Assembly: GCA_964635975.1 (NCBI GenBank)
Contig: CAZWPO010000013.1
Span: forward strand, 16,461 to 80,460
Length of the DNA: 64,000 bases
Reading direction: 5' to 3'
From: UBA5314 sp964635975
GTDB taxonomy: Bacteria; Bacillota; Syntrophomonadia; Syntrophomonadales; Syntrophomonadaceae
Part shown: positions 8,187 through 16,441 of the stretch, one piece after another
Position numbering within the stretch: the first letter of the stretch is position 1
Layout: each line of letters starts with the position of its first letter
Position numbers and translations under genes: made by a program
Notes under the pieces: generated by a model
The model's database searches: none
Told to the model about the DNA's origin: nothing
The model's input: only the letters and a program-made list of their open reading frames with translations

Positions 8187-8651
8187 TTATAATTGTTTGA
8201 AGAGATTAACCATCTCAATAGCTGTGATTGCAGCATCCACACCTTTATTGCCGGCCTTGGTCCCAGCTCTTTCTATAGCCTGCTCAATAGTGTCCGCGGT
8301 AACCACCCCATAGATAACCGGTATCCCGGTGTTTAACCCGACCTGGGCTATTCCCTTGGTTACTTCAGCAGAAACATATTCGAAATGGGGGGTCGCACCT
8401 CGTATTACGGCACCCAGACAAATCACCGCATCATATCCTCTGGCTGTCATCTTCGATGCTGCCAGGGGCATTTCAAAAGCGCCCGGCACCCATGCTACTT
8501 CGATAGCGGCGGGATCAACGCCGTGACGAGTGAGCGCATCCAAACAACCCGACAACAATTTGTTAGTGATGAACTCGTTGAACCGTGATACCACGATGCC
8601 AAACTTTTGACCATCCCCGATTAGTTTTCCTTCATAGGTTTTTCCCACCAT
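8187..8651 (-). CDS. ribH: 6,7-dimethyl-8-ribityllumazine synthase
   Basis: A 154-residue enzyme that condenses 3,4-dihydroxy-2-butanone 4-phosphate with the ribitylamino-pyrimidine to make lumazine, the penultimate step of riboflavin synthesis. Visible signatures are IVVSRFNEFIT near the start, WVPGAFEMPLAA, CLGAVIRGATPHFEYV (with the catalytic His of this segment) and IPVIYGVVTADTIEQAIERAGTKAGNKG. The length is standard for the family, which forms 60-mer or pentamer shells. It is last in the rib operon, separated from ribBA by an unusually long 245-base spacer. Confidence 0.97.
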   Translation of the reverse strand: MVGKTYEGKLIGDGQKFGIVVSRFNEFITNKLLSGCLDALTRHGVDPAAIEVAWVPGAFEMPLAASKMTARGYDAVICLGAVIRGATPHFEYVSAEVTKGIAQVGLNTGIPVIYGVVTADTIEQAIERAGTKAGNKGVDAAITAIEMVNLFKQL

Positions 8652-8896
8652 ATTTATTGCCTCCTAAAATATAATCGCTTTAAGCCTCAGAAGAAACTGC
8701 GGAGCAGTATCGACAATATTGATTCATTCCCGACGGGAAACAAAATAAGTGGTCTCCGGAGGGGTCAGCACACCTCTGCAGCGAGGCGGGGGTTTGGAAC
8801 CTGCCTCCTTTTTGAATTGGAACCAAAACGCCTCAAGAAACTGGAAACACCCGTATGAGCTAAGCTTATGCCCTGAGGGTGCTTCATTCCTCCTTG
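8652..8896 (-). other. structured spacer between ribBA and ribH, no gene seen
   Basis: No convincing frame lies here. On the minus strand there are several possible hairpins: CACCC...GGGTG just after the ribBA stop, GGAGGCAGG against CCCGCCTC, and CCTCCGGAG. The ribH ribosome site (TAGGAGGC) is at the 3' end. It may hold mRNA stability or processing elements. Confidence 0.4.
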
Positions 8897-10093
8897 TTAA
8901 ACATTTATAAGCATATGCCCCATCTTCTCTTTTTTGGTCTGCAGGTAGCGCATATTTTCCTCCTGGGTCTCCATCTCGATTGGCACCCGTTCCACAACTT
9001 CCAGCCCGTAACCTTCCAGTCCCTTGATCTTTTTAGGATTATTTGTCATCAGGCGCATTTTTTTGATGCCCAGATCGACCAGTATTTGGGCTCCAATTCC
9101 ATAATCGCGTAGATCGGCTGGGAATCCCAGTTCCAGGTTGGCTTCTACCGTGTCGCGTCCATTGTCCTGCAGCTGGTAGGCTCGTATTTTATTTATCAGG
9201 CCGATTCCGCGGCCTTCCTGGCGCATGTAGAGCAATACCCCCTTGCCTTCTTTCTCGATCATGGCCAGTGCGGCGCCCAGCTGGTCCCCACAATCACAAC
9301 GACGGGATCCGAAAACGTCACCAGTCAGGCATTCAGAGTGAACACGGACTAAGACCGGTTCATCAGGTTCCCAACTGCCCTTGACCACCGCCAGATGGCC
9401 TTTACTGTCCAAAACCGATTCATAGGCAACTGCTGTAAAATCGCCATATTTTGTAGGCAGCTGCGCATCGGATATGCGCACTACAAGTTTTTCATTGCGG
9501 CGCCGGTATTCGATCAGGTCCGCTATCGAGATGATTTTTAGCTGGTGCAGCTGGGCAAAATCGTACAGCTCAGGCAGCCTCGCCATGGTCCCATCCGCGT
9601 TCATAATTTCGCAGATCACAGCTGCCGGATAAAGCCCGGCCAGGCGGGCCAGGTCAATGGATCCTTCCGTATGTCCGGTACGACGAAGGACACCGCCGGG
9701 CCGGTAACGCAGAGGGAATATGTGACCAGGCCTGCGGAAATCCTGGGATTTGGCTCCCTCATCTATTAGAGCCTTAACAGTCTCTGCCCGTTCAAATGCT
9801 GATATCCCGGTTGATGTAGATTTATGATCAACCGAAACTGTAAATGCTGTTTGATGATTATCGGTGTTCTCGACCACCATTGGTTGAATATCCAACTCAT
9901 CGAGGCGCTCACCCAGCATAGGCATGCAGATTAGACCGCGGGCATGGGTAGCCATAAAATTGATTATTTCAGGGTTGGCCTTTTCGGCAGCGATAACCAG
10001 ATCTCCTTCATTTTCGCGGTCCTGATCGTCCACAACGATGATCATCTTCCCCAATTTGATGTCATTGATCGCTTCTTCGATTGTATTCAACAA
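8897..10093 (-). CDS. ribBA: bifunctional 3,4-DHBP synthase / GTP cyclohydrolase II
   Basis: A 398-residue fusion. Residues about 1-200 form the dihydroxybutanone-phosphate synthase domain (DDQDRENEGDLVIAAE, ATHARGLICMPM, RPGHIFPLRYRPGGVLRRTGHTE). Residues about 205-398 form GTP cyclohydrolase II (HSECLTGDVFGSRRCDCGDQL, the zinc cysteines; RQEGRGIGL; YGIGAQIL). It supplies both precursors of lumazine from ribulose 5-phosphate and GTP. The start is a TTG at 10093 with AAGGAGGT seven bases upstream. It is the third gene of the operon. Confidence 0.97.
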   Translation of the reverse strand: MLNTIEEAINDIKLGKMIIVVDDQDRENEGDLVIAAEKANPEIINFMATHARGLICMPMLGERLDELDIQPMVVENTDNHQTAFTVSVDHKSTSTGISAFERAETVKALIDEGAKSQDFRRPGHIFPLRYRPGGVLRRTGHTEGSIDLARLAGLYPAAVICEIMNADGTMARLPELYDFAQLHQLKIISIADLIEYRRRNEKLVVRISDAQLPTKYGDFTAVAYESVLDSKGHLAVVKGSWEPDEPVLVRVHSECLTGDVFGSRRCDCGDQLGAALAMIEKEGKGVLLYMRQEGRGIGLINKIRAYQLQDNGRDTVEANLELGFPADLRDYGIGAQILVDLGIKKMRLMTNNPKKIKGLEGYGLEVVERVPIEMETQEENMRYLQTKKEKMGHMLINV

Positions 10094-10238
10094 TGCTGCT
10101 ACCTCCTTTTAAGAATATATAAAAACTGGGAAGCAGTTTCCATACACCGATGCAAGGAGACGGTGAATCAGAAGCCGCTGCCATATTGTTAATAGAAAAC
10201 TGACCGCTTAACGAAGCGGGAAACGTCTTTTCTCCTCG
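10094..10238 (-). other. spacer between ribE and ribBA with hairpins
   Basis: A 145-base gap with no gene. On the minus strand CCGCTTCGTTAAGCGG forms a tight hairpin and CACCG...CGGTG another, before the AAGGAGGT of ribBA. Confidence 0.4.
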
Positions 10239-10886
10239 TTATATGAATCCGTTTTCAGCCAGGAAATTTAATGATAGGCTGCTTTTCTCTCCAGGCAGGC
10301 TGGGATTCATTAGTTTCTCAACATAGCGTCCAATTATGTCACTCTCCAAATTAACCGGATCTCCTGGGTTCTTGCCCCCCAGCACTGTCTGTTGAGCCGT
10401 ATGGGGTATGAGAGAGACTGTAAAGCTGTCGGCGTATACATCGACTACGGTCAGGCTGATCCCATCTACAGCTATAGATCCCTTGGGAACGGTATATCTC
10501 AAAAGAGAAGCGGGTGCTTCAATTCTAAACAGAATAGCTATATCCAGGGTCTCTTTCTGAATTAGCCTGCCGACGGCATCAACATGCCCCTGTACTAGAT
10601 GGCCTCCCAAGCGGTCGCTTAGTCGCAGCGCACGTTCCAGGTTGACCGGATCTCCATTTCTCAAGTGTCTAACCGTAGTCTTACTAACCGTTTCCGGCAT
10701 CACATCGGCAGTAAAGCTGTTTCCGTCATGAGTGCGCACGGTCAGACATACTCCGTTGACAGCTATACTGTCCCCCATTTTAACGTCCTCCAGCACCTTT
10801 TGGGCTTGAACGCGAATTCTATAGGAACGGGCGCCAGGTTCTAAAACTATCACCTTGCCCAATTCTTCAACGATTCCAGTAAACAT
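10239..10886 (-). CDS. ribE: riboflavin synthase alpha chain
   Basis: A 215-residue enzyme that dismutates two lumazines to riboflavin and the ribitylamino-pyrimidine. It has the two tandem lumazine-binding barrels: the first opens MFTGIVEELGKV and holds SIAVNGVCLTV; the second starts near GHLVQGHVDAVG and holds SIAVDGISLTV. The C-terminal trimerising helix follows. Its length is normal. It lies five bases downstream of ribD and is the second gene of the operon. The symbol ribE is used in Bacillus-type numbering; ribC is the Escherichia name. Confidence 0.96.
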   Translation of the reverse strand: MFTGIVEELGKVIVLEPGARSYRIRVQAQKVLEDVKMGDSIAVNGVCLTVRTHDGNSFTADVMPETVSKTTVRHLRNGDPVNLERALRLSDRLGGHLVQGHVDAVGRLIQKETLDIAILFRIEAPASLLRYTVPKGSIAVDGISLTVVDVYADSFTVSLIPHTAQQTVLGGKNPGDPVNLESDIIGRYVEKLMNPSLPGEKSSLSLNFLAENGFI

Positions 10887-10891
10887 CTAAA

Positions 10892-11995
10892 TCACCACCC
10901 TGTATAGGCTGTAAGCAGCAGATCCGAACCTATGCTCTGCCATGTGACCTCTCTGAGTTCTAGCGCCTCTTTCATGAACCGGCGGCCGCCTCCTCCTACT
11001 GGTCCGGGTGCAGCATTTCCCCCGATGATTTTAGGCGCTATAAACCAGTGAATTTTATCAACCAGGCGGTTTTCCAGCATAGCAGCATTTACTTCCGCTC
11101 CCCCTTCCAATAACAGGCTTAGCACTTTTCTTCTGCCCAATTCTTCGAGCACCGCTGGCAGGGATAATAGAGCTCCCTCGCCGTCCAATATTAAAACTTC
11201 AATCCCCAATTGCTCAAATTTATCGACTCTTTGCTTGTCGCAGCTCTGGTTTGCTATCAACAGGGTGCGCTGTTTCTGGCTGGTCTGAGCTATTTTACTA
11301 CCCTCGGGCAGTCTAAGTTCTCCATCCAGGATTACGCGCAAGGGATCACGGCTATTTACGCTGTCCAACCTGGTATTAAGCATCGGATCGTCTGCGATTA
11401 CAGTTCCTATACCCACCATTATGGCGTCATAAGTATTGCGCAGATGGTGCACATACTGACGCGAGGCTTCTGAACTAATCCAACGGGAATCACCACTGTA
11501 GCTGGCTATTTTCCCATCCAGTGTCATGGCGGTCTTCATAGTAACAAAAGGCCGCTGGTCGCGTATATATTTGAAGAAAGCTTCATTCAAACGATCTGCT
11601 TCTTCTTTTAAGACATCTAAAGCGACTTCGATTCCTGCTTCTCTTAACCGTGCTGCACCCTTTCCCTCCACCAGGGGATTCGGGTCCAGGGTGGCTGCTA
11701 TGACCCGCTTTACACCAGCTTTGATCAGCGCTTCCGTACACGGAGGAGTCTTTCCATGATGGCAGCAGGGCTCCAGTGAAACATATATCGAAGCCCCCCT
11801 GGCCAGCGAGCCGGCCCTCTGAAGTGCCACGATCTCCGCATGCGGCGTTCCGGCCTGCCGGTGATATCCTTCTCCCACAATGATACCGTCTTTGACTAGC
11901 ACAGCACCCACCACCGGGTTGGGGCTGGTTCGCCCCAGCCCAAGGGCTGCTAATTCTAGTGCTCTCTGCATATACTTTTGGTCTTGTGATTGCAT
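10892..11995 (-). CDS. ribD: bifunctional diaminohydroxyphosphoribosylaminopyrimidine deaminase / reductase
   Basis: A 367-residue enzyme for steps two and three of riboflavin synthesis. The N-terminal deaminase (about 1-145) shows the zinc signature HAEIVAL and PCCHHGKTPPC. The reductase part (about 150-367) shows VTMKTAMTLDGKIA, DAIMVGIGTVIADDPMLNTR and LLLEGGAEVNAAML. The ATG at 11995 follows GAGGT and lies just after the leader terminator; the longer frame to 12094 would place the start inside the FMN riboswitch and is rejected. It is the first gene of the rib operon. Confidence 0.96.
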   Translation of the reverse strand: MQSQDQKYMQRALELAALGLGRTSPNPVVGAVLVKDGIIVGEGYHRQAGTPHAEIVALQRAGSLARGASIYVSLEPCCHHGKTPPCTEALIKAGVKRVIAATLDPNPLVEGKGAARLREAGIEVALDVLKEEADRLNEAFFKYIRDQRPFVTMKTAMTLDGKIASYSGDSRWISSEASRQYVHHLRNTYDAIMVGIGTVIADDPMLNTRLDSVNSRDPLRVILDGELRLPEGSKIAQTSQKQRTLLIANQSCDKQRVDKFEQLGIEVLILDGEGALLSLPAVLEELGRRKVLSLLLEGGAEVNAAMLENRLVDKIHWFIAPKIIGGNAAPGPVGGGGRRFMKEALELREVTWQSIGSDLLLTAYTGW

Positions 11996-12002
11996 AGTAA
12001 AC

Positions 12003-12040
12003 CTCAAAAAATAAAACCCGAATACAATTCGGGTTTGGGC
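12003..12040 (-). terminator. riboswitch-controlled terminator before ribD
   Basis: On the minus strand AACCCGAAT and TTCGGGTTT pair around GTA and run into TTTTATTTTTT, ending eight bases before the ribD start codon. Its position between the FMN aptamer and ribD fits a transcriptional off-switch. Confidence 0.88.
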
Positions 12041-12079
12041 AAGCTTATTCACAGGTCTGTTTTCAACACACCATAATAA

Positions 12080-12195
12080 ACCTTCTTCTCCCATCCAGAC
12101 TATACTGTCGGCCCCGGAATTTCACCGGATCCTGCCTTGCGGCTCGCGGGCTGTACCGCCGATAGGGAATTTCACCCATCCCCGAAGAAAGCTTG
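12080..12195 (-). promoter_or_regulatory. FMN riboswitch (RFN element)
   Basis: The conserved RFN core is clear on the minus strand: a closing stem with CTTCGGGGATGGGTGAAATTCC near the 5' side, GGCGGTACAGCCCGCGAGCC in the middle, CAGGATCCGGTGAAATTCCGG, GCCGACAGTATAGTCTGGATG and GGAGAAG closing. FMN binding is expected to favour the downstream terminator and shut off rib expression. Confidence 0.97.
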
Positions 12196-12223
12196 AATAT
12201 TCATTTAATTTGCATTTATGTTA

Positions 12224-12898
12224 TCATGAGTCACCGTCCGGGTCAAGTTCAGCCAGGTTTTTCAATATCTGTACAGCCTGCGCCGGATCATCTGATTTAA
12301 ACACATATGAACCAGCTACCAGCACATTTGCTCCCGCCTTCACCACCGCTTCCCCGGTTGCCTGATTGATGCCTCCGTCAACTTGCAGATAGGCAGATGA
12401 GGAACAGGCGGTAATCATTTTGCGAAGATGCCTGACTTTAGGTAGTACCGATGGAATAAATTTCTGGCCGCCAAAGCCCGGGTTTACGCTCATTAGCAAC
12501 ACCAGGTCCAGCTCGCTCAAGACATATTCCAATCCAAACAGCGAAGTAGCCGGATTCAATGCAACTCCCGCCTTCTTGCCGTGGTCCTTGATAAGATCTA
12601 TGGTCCGATGCAGATGGATGCAGGCCTCCTGGTGCACGCATATCAAATCGGCACCCGCATCAGCGAAAGCCGGGATCAGAAGCTCCGGTTTTTCTATCAT
12701 GAGATGGACATCTAAAAACATACCCGTATTTCTTCTTAAATCTGCCACTACTTGCGGTCCAATGGTAAGATTGGGGACAAAGTGCCCGTCCATCACGTCT
12801 ATATGTAGCCAGTCGGCTCCAGCATCCTCGACTGCCTTGATATCCCGTCCGAGATGGGCAAAATCAGCCGACAAAATGGAAGGAGCTATCAATATCAT
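12224..12898 (-). CDS. rpe: ribulose-phosphate 3-epimerase
   Basis: A 224-residue TIM-barrel enzyme interconverting ribulose and xylulose 5-phosphates in the pentose phosphate pathway. It shows APSILSADFAHLG, the metal and catalytic segments WLHIDVMDGHFVPNLTIG and LDVHLMIEKP, then MSVNPGFGGQKFIP and LQVDGGIN. The length is normal. Its ATG overlaps the rsgA stop by four bases (ATGA), so the two are translationally coupled, an order kept in many Firmicutes (prpC-prkC-rsgA-rpe). Confidence 0.97.
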   Translation of the reverse strand: MILIAPSILSADFAHLGRDIKAVEDAGADWLHIDVMDGHFVPNLTIGPQVVADLRRNTGMFLDVHLMIEKPELLIPAFADAGADLICVHQEACIHLHRTIDLIKDHGKKAGVALNPATSLFGLEYVLSELDLVLLMSVNPGFGGQKFIPSVLPKVRHLRKMITACSSSAYLQVDGGINQATGEAVVKAGANVLVAGSYVFKSDDPAQAVQILKNLAELDPDGDS

Positions 12899-13779
12899 CT
12901 ATAACACCTCTCTTTTTCCATAACTTCGGATAACAGGCTGGTATAATTCTGATAGCGGAAATCAGGAATCAGTTGATCTTTGAGCGCTTCTTTTACCGAA
13001 CAATCCAGCTCACCGACATGCAAGCAGTCTGCAAACCGACAATGCCTGGAATACTCTTCAAAATCCGGAAACAGGTTTTTAAATTCCCGGCTGGGAATGG
13101 CCGGCAGATCTAAAATACTGAAACCAGGTGTATCGGCTACCCAGCCATCGTTCCTGAGTCTGAAAAGCTCGACATGTCGGGTAGTATGCCTGCCCCGCCC
13201 AATTTTGCGGCTAACTTCCTGGGTGATTGCCTCACAACCGTCTAGTAGTTGATTGAGCAAGCTGGACTTCCCTGCTCCGGAAGGACCTGCTAAGACCGCT
13301 ATTTCCCCGTGTATTTCCTCTTTCAGTCGTTCAATACCGGTATGATCGAGTGCGGAAGTACATAGCATGGGGAACCCAGCCTTTGGGTAATATTCCATGA
13401 TCGCCCGGGCGCTGTCATGCGGTTGAAGGTCGCACTTATTCATGATGATCAGAGGCTGCAAATGGTGAAAGGCAGCAAGAACCAGCAATCGGTCCAAGAG
13501 CATGGTGCTGGGGGCTGGCTGGTTGCATGCGAGTACAATCAGGACCAGGCTGACATTGGCGATGCGAGGGCGGTATAGTTCGCTTCTCCGGGGCAGGACT
13601 TCTTCCAGTACTCCGGTCCCCGGCTCCAAAGTACTTATGATAACCTGGTCCCCCGTTGTTACAAGATCCTTGATCTTGCCACGGAGACGGCACTGGTATA
13701 CGATTTTTTGCTGATCCTCAATGTAGTAGAAGCCGCTGTACTTTTTAAGCACCAGCCCTTCCACCTTTTTATTCAGCAT
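12895..13779 (-). CDS. rsgA: ribosome small subunit-dependent GTPase A
   Basis: A 294-residue circularly permuted GTPase that helps mature the 30S subunit. An N-terminal OB fold is followed by the permuted G motifs: NKCD (G4) comes before GPSGAGKSSLLNQLL (G1) and DTPGFSIL (G3). The C-terminal zinc site is CRFADCLHVGELDCSV (Cys/Cys/His/Cys pattern), as in the family. The rRNA-binding residues are not judged here. It sits between prkC and rpe, the standard Firmicute order. Confidence 0.96.
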   Translation of the reverse strand: MLNKKVEGLVLKKYSGFYYIEDQQKIVYQCRLRGKIKDLVTTGDQVIISTLEPGTGVLEEVLPRRSELYRPRIANVSLVLIVLACNQPAPSTMLLDRLLVLAAFHHLQPLIIMNKCDLQPHDSARAIMEYYPKAGFPMLCTSALDHTGIERLKEEIHGEIAVLAGPSGAGKSSLLNQLLDGCEAITQEVSRKIGRGRHTTRHVELFRLRNDGWVADTPGFSILDLPAIPSREFKNLFPDFEEYSRHCRFADCLHVGELDCSVKEALKDQLIPDFRYQNYTSLLSEVMEKERCYR

Positions 13780-13817
13780 AATCTCCCTTTCAGATGTGGC
13801 TTTTTTTAGCGCTTGTG

Positions 13818-15647
13818 CTAAAATTTTTCAGTCTTATACAATACACCGTTAAGATATACTTCGACTTTAGCACTACCATAGTAATTAACCGCTACGGTAA
13901 CTTTATCTCCCGCACGGTGGGGCTCATTATAAACATCCCTGGTCCCCTGATTGTCGGTGACCCTGACCAGCACCTGGTAGAATGACTGATCACTGGGAAG
14001 AGTATATGAAAGCTGCCTGGTCTGTCCAACCGGACCCGGGCCGGTGCTAAGAGTTATACTCACCGCGCTGTTCTCATCCACTTCGGTTCCTGCCGCGATG
14101 CTCTGTTTGCATATCTGGTTGACGAAATACTGGGTGCTGGACTCATGCTTCACTTCCTGCAAGACCAGTTTTTTGTCGGTCAACAACTTCCTGGCATTAT
14201 CCAGCGTCATACCTGCAAGGTTGGGCATCTGCACTTTGTTAACGCTCTTGCCGCTACTGACGATCAGCGTTACCGTGCTTCCCTTTGCCACTTTGCTATT
14301 GGCCCCGGGGCTGGTGGACAGCACGATATTTTCCGATATTTTTTCATCAGGCTTTTTCTCGATTTTGACTACCAGCCCGACCCCGGTCATGGCCAGTTCG
14401 GCATCATTGGCGGTTTTCCCCACGACTGCAGGGACTGTAACCTGCTCGGTCCCCAGGCTGACCACAACTTCTATCTCCCGGCCTTCTTTTACTTTCAGCC
14501 CTTTAGCAGGATTCTGGGAAATGACTTGATCAGCCGGATACTGGGTGCTGGCCTCCTGAGATGCAACTTTCAGTTCAAGGTTTAAGGCCTCCAGTTTATC
14601 CCTGGCCTCCTTGGTGGTCAAGCCCACCAGTTCAGGAACCTCAACTTCTTCCCCGAAAAACCCTCCGCTAGTAAATAAATATCCCGCTATCATGCCTACT
14701 AGAGCGACAGCAGCAAATACCCAGGTAATTGGTTTAATCTTTTTCTTGCGCGGCAGCCCGTTACTGTCGCTGGATTTCTTAAAAAATCCCTTTCCATCAT
14801 TATCGCTGGCAGCCATAGCTGCAGCCGCTCTGCTATAGGGAAGTAATGCTGACTTCATGTCCTGGGCGCTGGCAAATCGCTGAGCCGGCAATTTTGCCAT
14901 AGCTTTAAGAATGATACCCTCCAAAGCCTTGGATATTTCCGTATTCAATACCCTGGGAGGAGTAGGATCGTCGTGAATATGTTTCAAAGCGACCGTTATT
15001 GGACTCTCCGCATCAAAAGGCATCTTGCCGGTCAGCATCTCATATAGCACACAGCCAACCGAATAAATATCCGTAGTTCGGTTTACTGGTTCCCCTCGCG
15101 CCTGTTCCGGAGAGATATAGTGGACTGAACCTATTATATTGCCTCCGTAGGTAATGGTTTTTTTACTGATTGCCTTGGCTATACCGAAGTCAGCAACTTT
15201 TACCATTCCATCGTCGGTAATTATAATATTATGCGGTTTTATATCCCGGTGAATTATGCCTCTTTCGTGAGCATGATGCAGGCCATCGCAGATCATTGCC
15301 GCAATAGTGGAAGCCTGTTCCACCGACAGCGGGGCGTCGCGCTGTATGACCTCTTTCAAGGTCTGTCCCTCTATGCATTCCATTACGATGTAATAAACAT
15401 CTTCCTGCTGACCAACATCAAAAATATTTACTATATTGGGATGTGACAGCTGGGCGGCTGCCAGACCTTCGGTTTTAAATTTTTGAACAAAGTTCAAATC
15501 GCTGGAATATTCGTCTTTTAGCACCTTAACGGCTACGATTCGATCCAACATGCGGCAGCGGGCTTTATAAACCATAGCCATGCCGCCCTCTCCGATAAGC
15601 TCAACAAGTTCATAACGCCCGCCTAGAACTGTGCCTATTCCTATCAA
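13818..15647 (-). CDS. prkC: serine/threonine protein kinase with PASTA domains
   Basis: A 609-residue Hanks-type kinase that senses peptidoglycan fragments through outward PASTA domains. The kinase domain (about 10-270) has GEGGMAMVYKA, HRDIKPHNIIITD and DFGIAKA. A transmembrane helix (ITWVFAAVALVGMIAGYLF) follows, then three PASTA repeats (VEVPELVGL..., VTVPAVVGK..., VQMPNLAGM...) and a beta-rich Ig-like tail. The TTG at 15647 follows GGGAGG by eight bases and gives the family opening MIG-x5-GRYEL; the longer ATG start at 15707 overlaps prpC and is rejected. It is paired with its phosphatase upstream. Confidence 0.95.
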   Translation of the reverse strand: MIGIGTVLGGRYELVELIGEGGMAMVYKARCRMLDRIVAVKVLKDEYSSDLNFVQKFKTEGLAAAQLSHPNIVNIFDVGQQEDVYYIVMECIEGQTLKEVIQRDAPLSVEQASTIAAMICDGLHHAHERGIIHRDIKPHNIIITDDGMVKVADFGIAKAISKKTITYGGNIIGSVHYISPEQARGEPVNRTTDIYSVGCVLYEMLTGKMPFDAESPITVALKHIHDDPTPPRVLNTEISKALEGIILKAMAKLPAQRFASAQDMKSALLPYSRAAAAMAASDNDGKGFFKKSSDSNGLPRKKKIKPITWVFAAVALVGMIAGYLFTSGGFFGEEVEVPELVGLTTKEARDKLEALNLELKVASQEASTQYPADQVISQNPAKGLKVKEGREIEVVVSLGTEQVTVPAVVGKTANDAELAMTGVGLVVKIEKKPDEKISENIVLSTSPGANSKVAKGSTVTLIVSSGKSVNKVQMPNLAGMTLDNARKLLTDKKLVLQEVKHESSTQYFVNQICKQSIAAGTEVDENSAVSITLSTGPGPVGQTRQLSYTLPSDQSFYQVLVRVTDNQGTRDVYNEPHRAGDKVTVAVNYYGSAKVEVYLNGVLYKTEKF

Positions 15648-15663
15648 ACTCTTAACCTCCCAC

Positions 15664-16374
15664 TTAGATACGCAACAATATGAGTGTAATATTGTCACTG
15701 CCGCCATTTTTCAGGGCAAGCTCCATTAATCCCTGCGCGGCTTCACCAATGGTTAATAACTGATTCCCTAAAATCGCTGCCATTTCCTCTTCACTCACCA
15801 TATCGCTCAAACCGTCGCTGCAGAGCAAAATGAAGTCTTCTGCTTGAATGAGTTCCTGATAGTAATCAATAGTGACTTCCTCTTCCACTCCCAGCGCCCT
15901 GGTAAGTATATGATTATATGGATTTGATCTCATTTCCTCTGGCTTCAGTAATCCATCCGCCAGGAACTGCTCCGCCAGGGTATGATCGCGAGTTGCCTTG
16001 CGAAGAATCCCGGAGCGCATCAGGTAGAGTCGGCTGTCGCCGATATGGGCTATCTCTAAAACATCTCCCATTATCAATGCTGCTGTCGCAGTTGTTCCCA
16101 TTCCATGCAGAGCTGGCTCCTTTTGCGCCTGGTCCCAAATAGCCCGATTCGCTTTTTTCAGCCCGTCGACCAATGGGTGTTCTGCCTGAATAGCAGCGCC
16201 TGCTTTCAACTCCCTGCCGATTGTATCTACTGCTATCTGGGAAGCGACCTCCCCCCCATTGTGACCTCCCATACCGTCACATACAAGCAGGAGACCCAAC
16301 TCTTCGTCAACCAGGTAGCTGTCTTCATTTTGATTCCTCACCAGACCTGTGTTGCTCAATGCCGAGACCTTCAT
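15664..16374 (-). CDS. prpC: Stp1/PrpC-type PP2C protein phosphatase
   Basis: A 236-residue metal-dependent phosphatase that reverses PrkC phosphorylation. PP2C motifs are complete: GLVRNQNEDSYL, VCDGMGGHNGGEVAS (metal-binding Asp/Gly), HIGDSRLYL, DGLSDMV and GSDNITLILL. The length is typical of bacterial Stp1-type enzymes. It ends 16 bases before the prkC start, in the conserved kinase-phosphatase pair. Confidence 0.96.
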   Translation of the reverse strand: MKVSALSNTGLVRNQNEDSYLVDEELGLLLVCDGMGGHNGGEVASQIAVDTIGRELKAGAAIQAEHPLVDGLKKANRAIWDQAQKEPALHGMGTTATAALIMGDVLEIAHIGDSRLYLMRSGILRKATRDHTLAEQFLADGLLKPEEMRSNPYNHILTRALGVEEEVTIDYYQELIQAEDFILLCSDGLSDMVSEEEMAAILGNQLLTIGEAAQGLMELALKNGGSDNITLILLRI

Positions 16375-16441
16375 GAATAATTAACTCCTCGTTATGATAT
16401 CAGAAAAGGTTTAATATAATAAACAGAAATTAACTCCCCTA

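Noticed and set aside
11996..12094. N-terminal extension of ribD
   Set aside because: It would run through the terminator and into the FMN riboswitch; the ATG at 11995 has a proper ribosome site and family start.
13790..13835. Terminator at the prkC end
   Set aside because: The TTTAGC/GCTAAA stem overlaps the stop codon and is followed by a U-run only on the plus strand, where there is no gene; prkC, rsgA and rpe seem to be read through.
14044..14529. Plus-strand frame of 161 codons opposite prkC
   Set aside because: Hydrophobic-looking translation but it is the shadow of PASTA repeats; no ribosome site or promoter.
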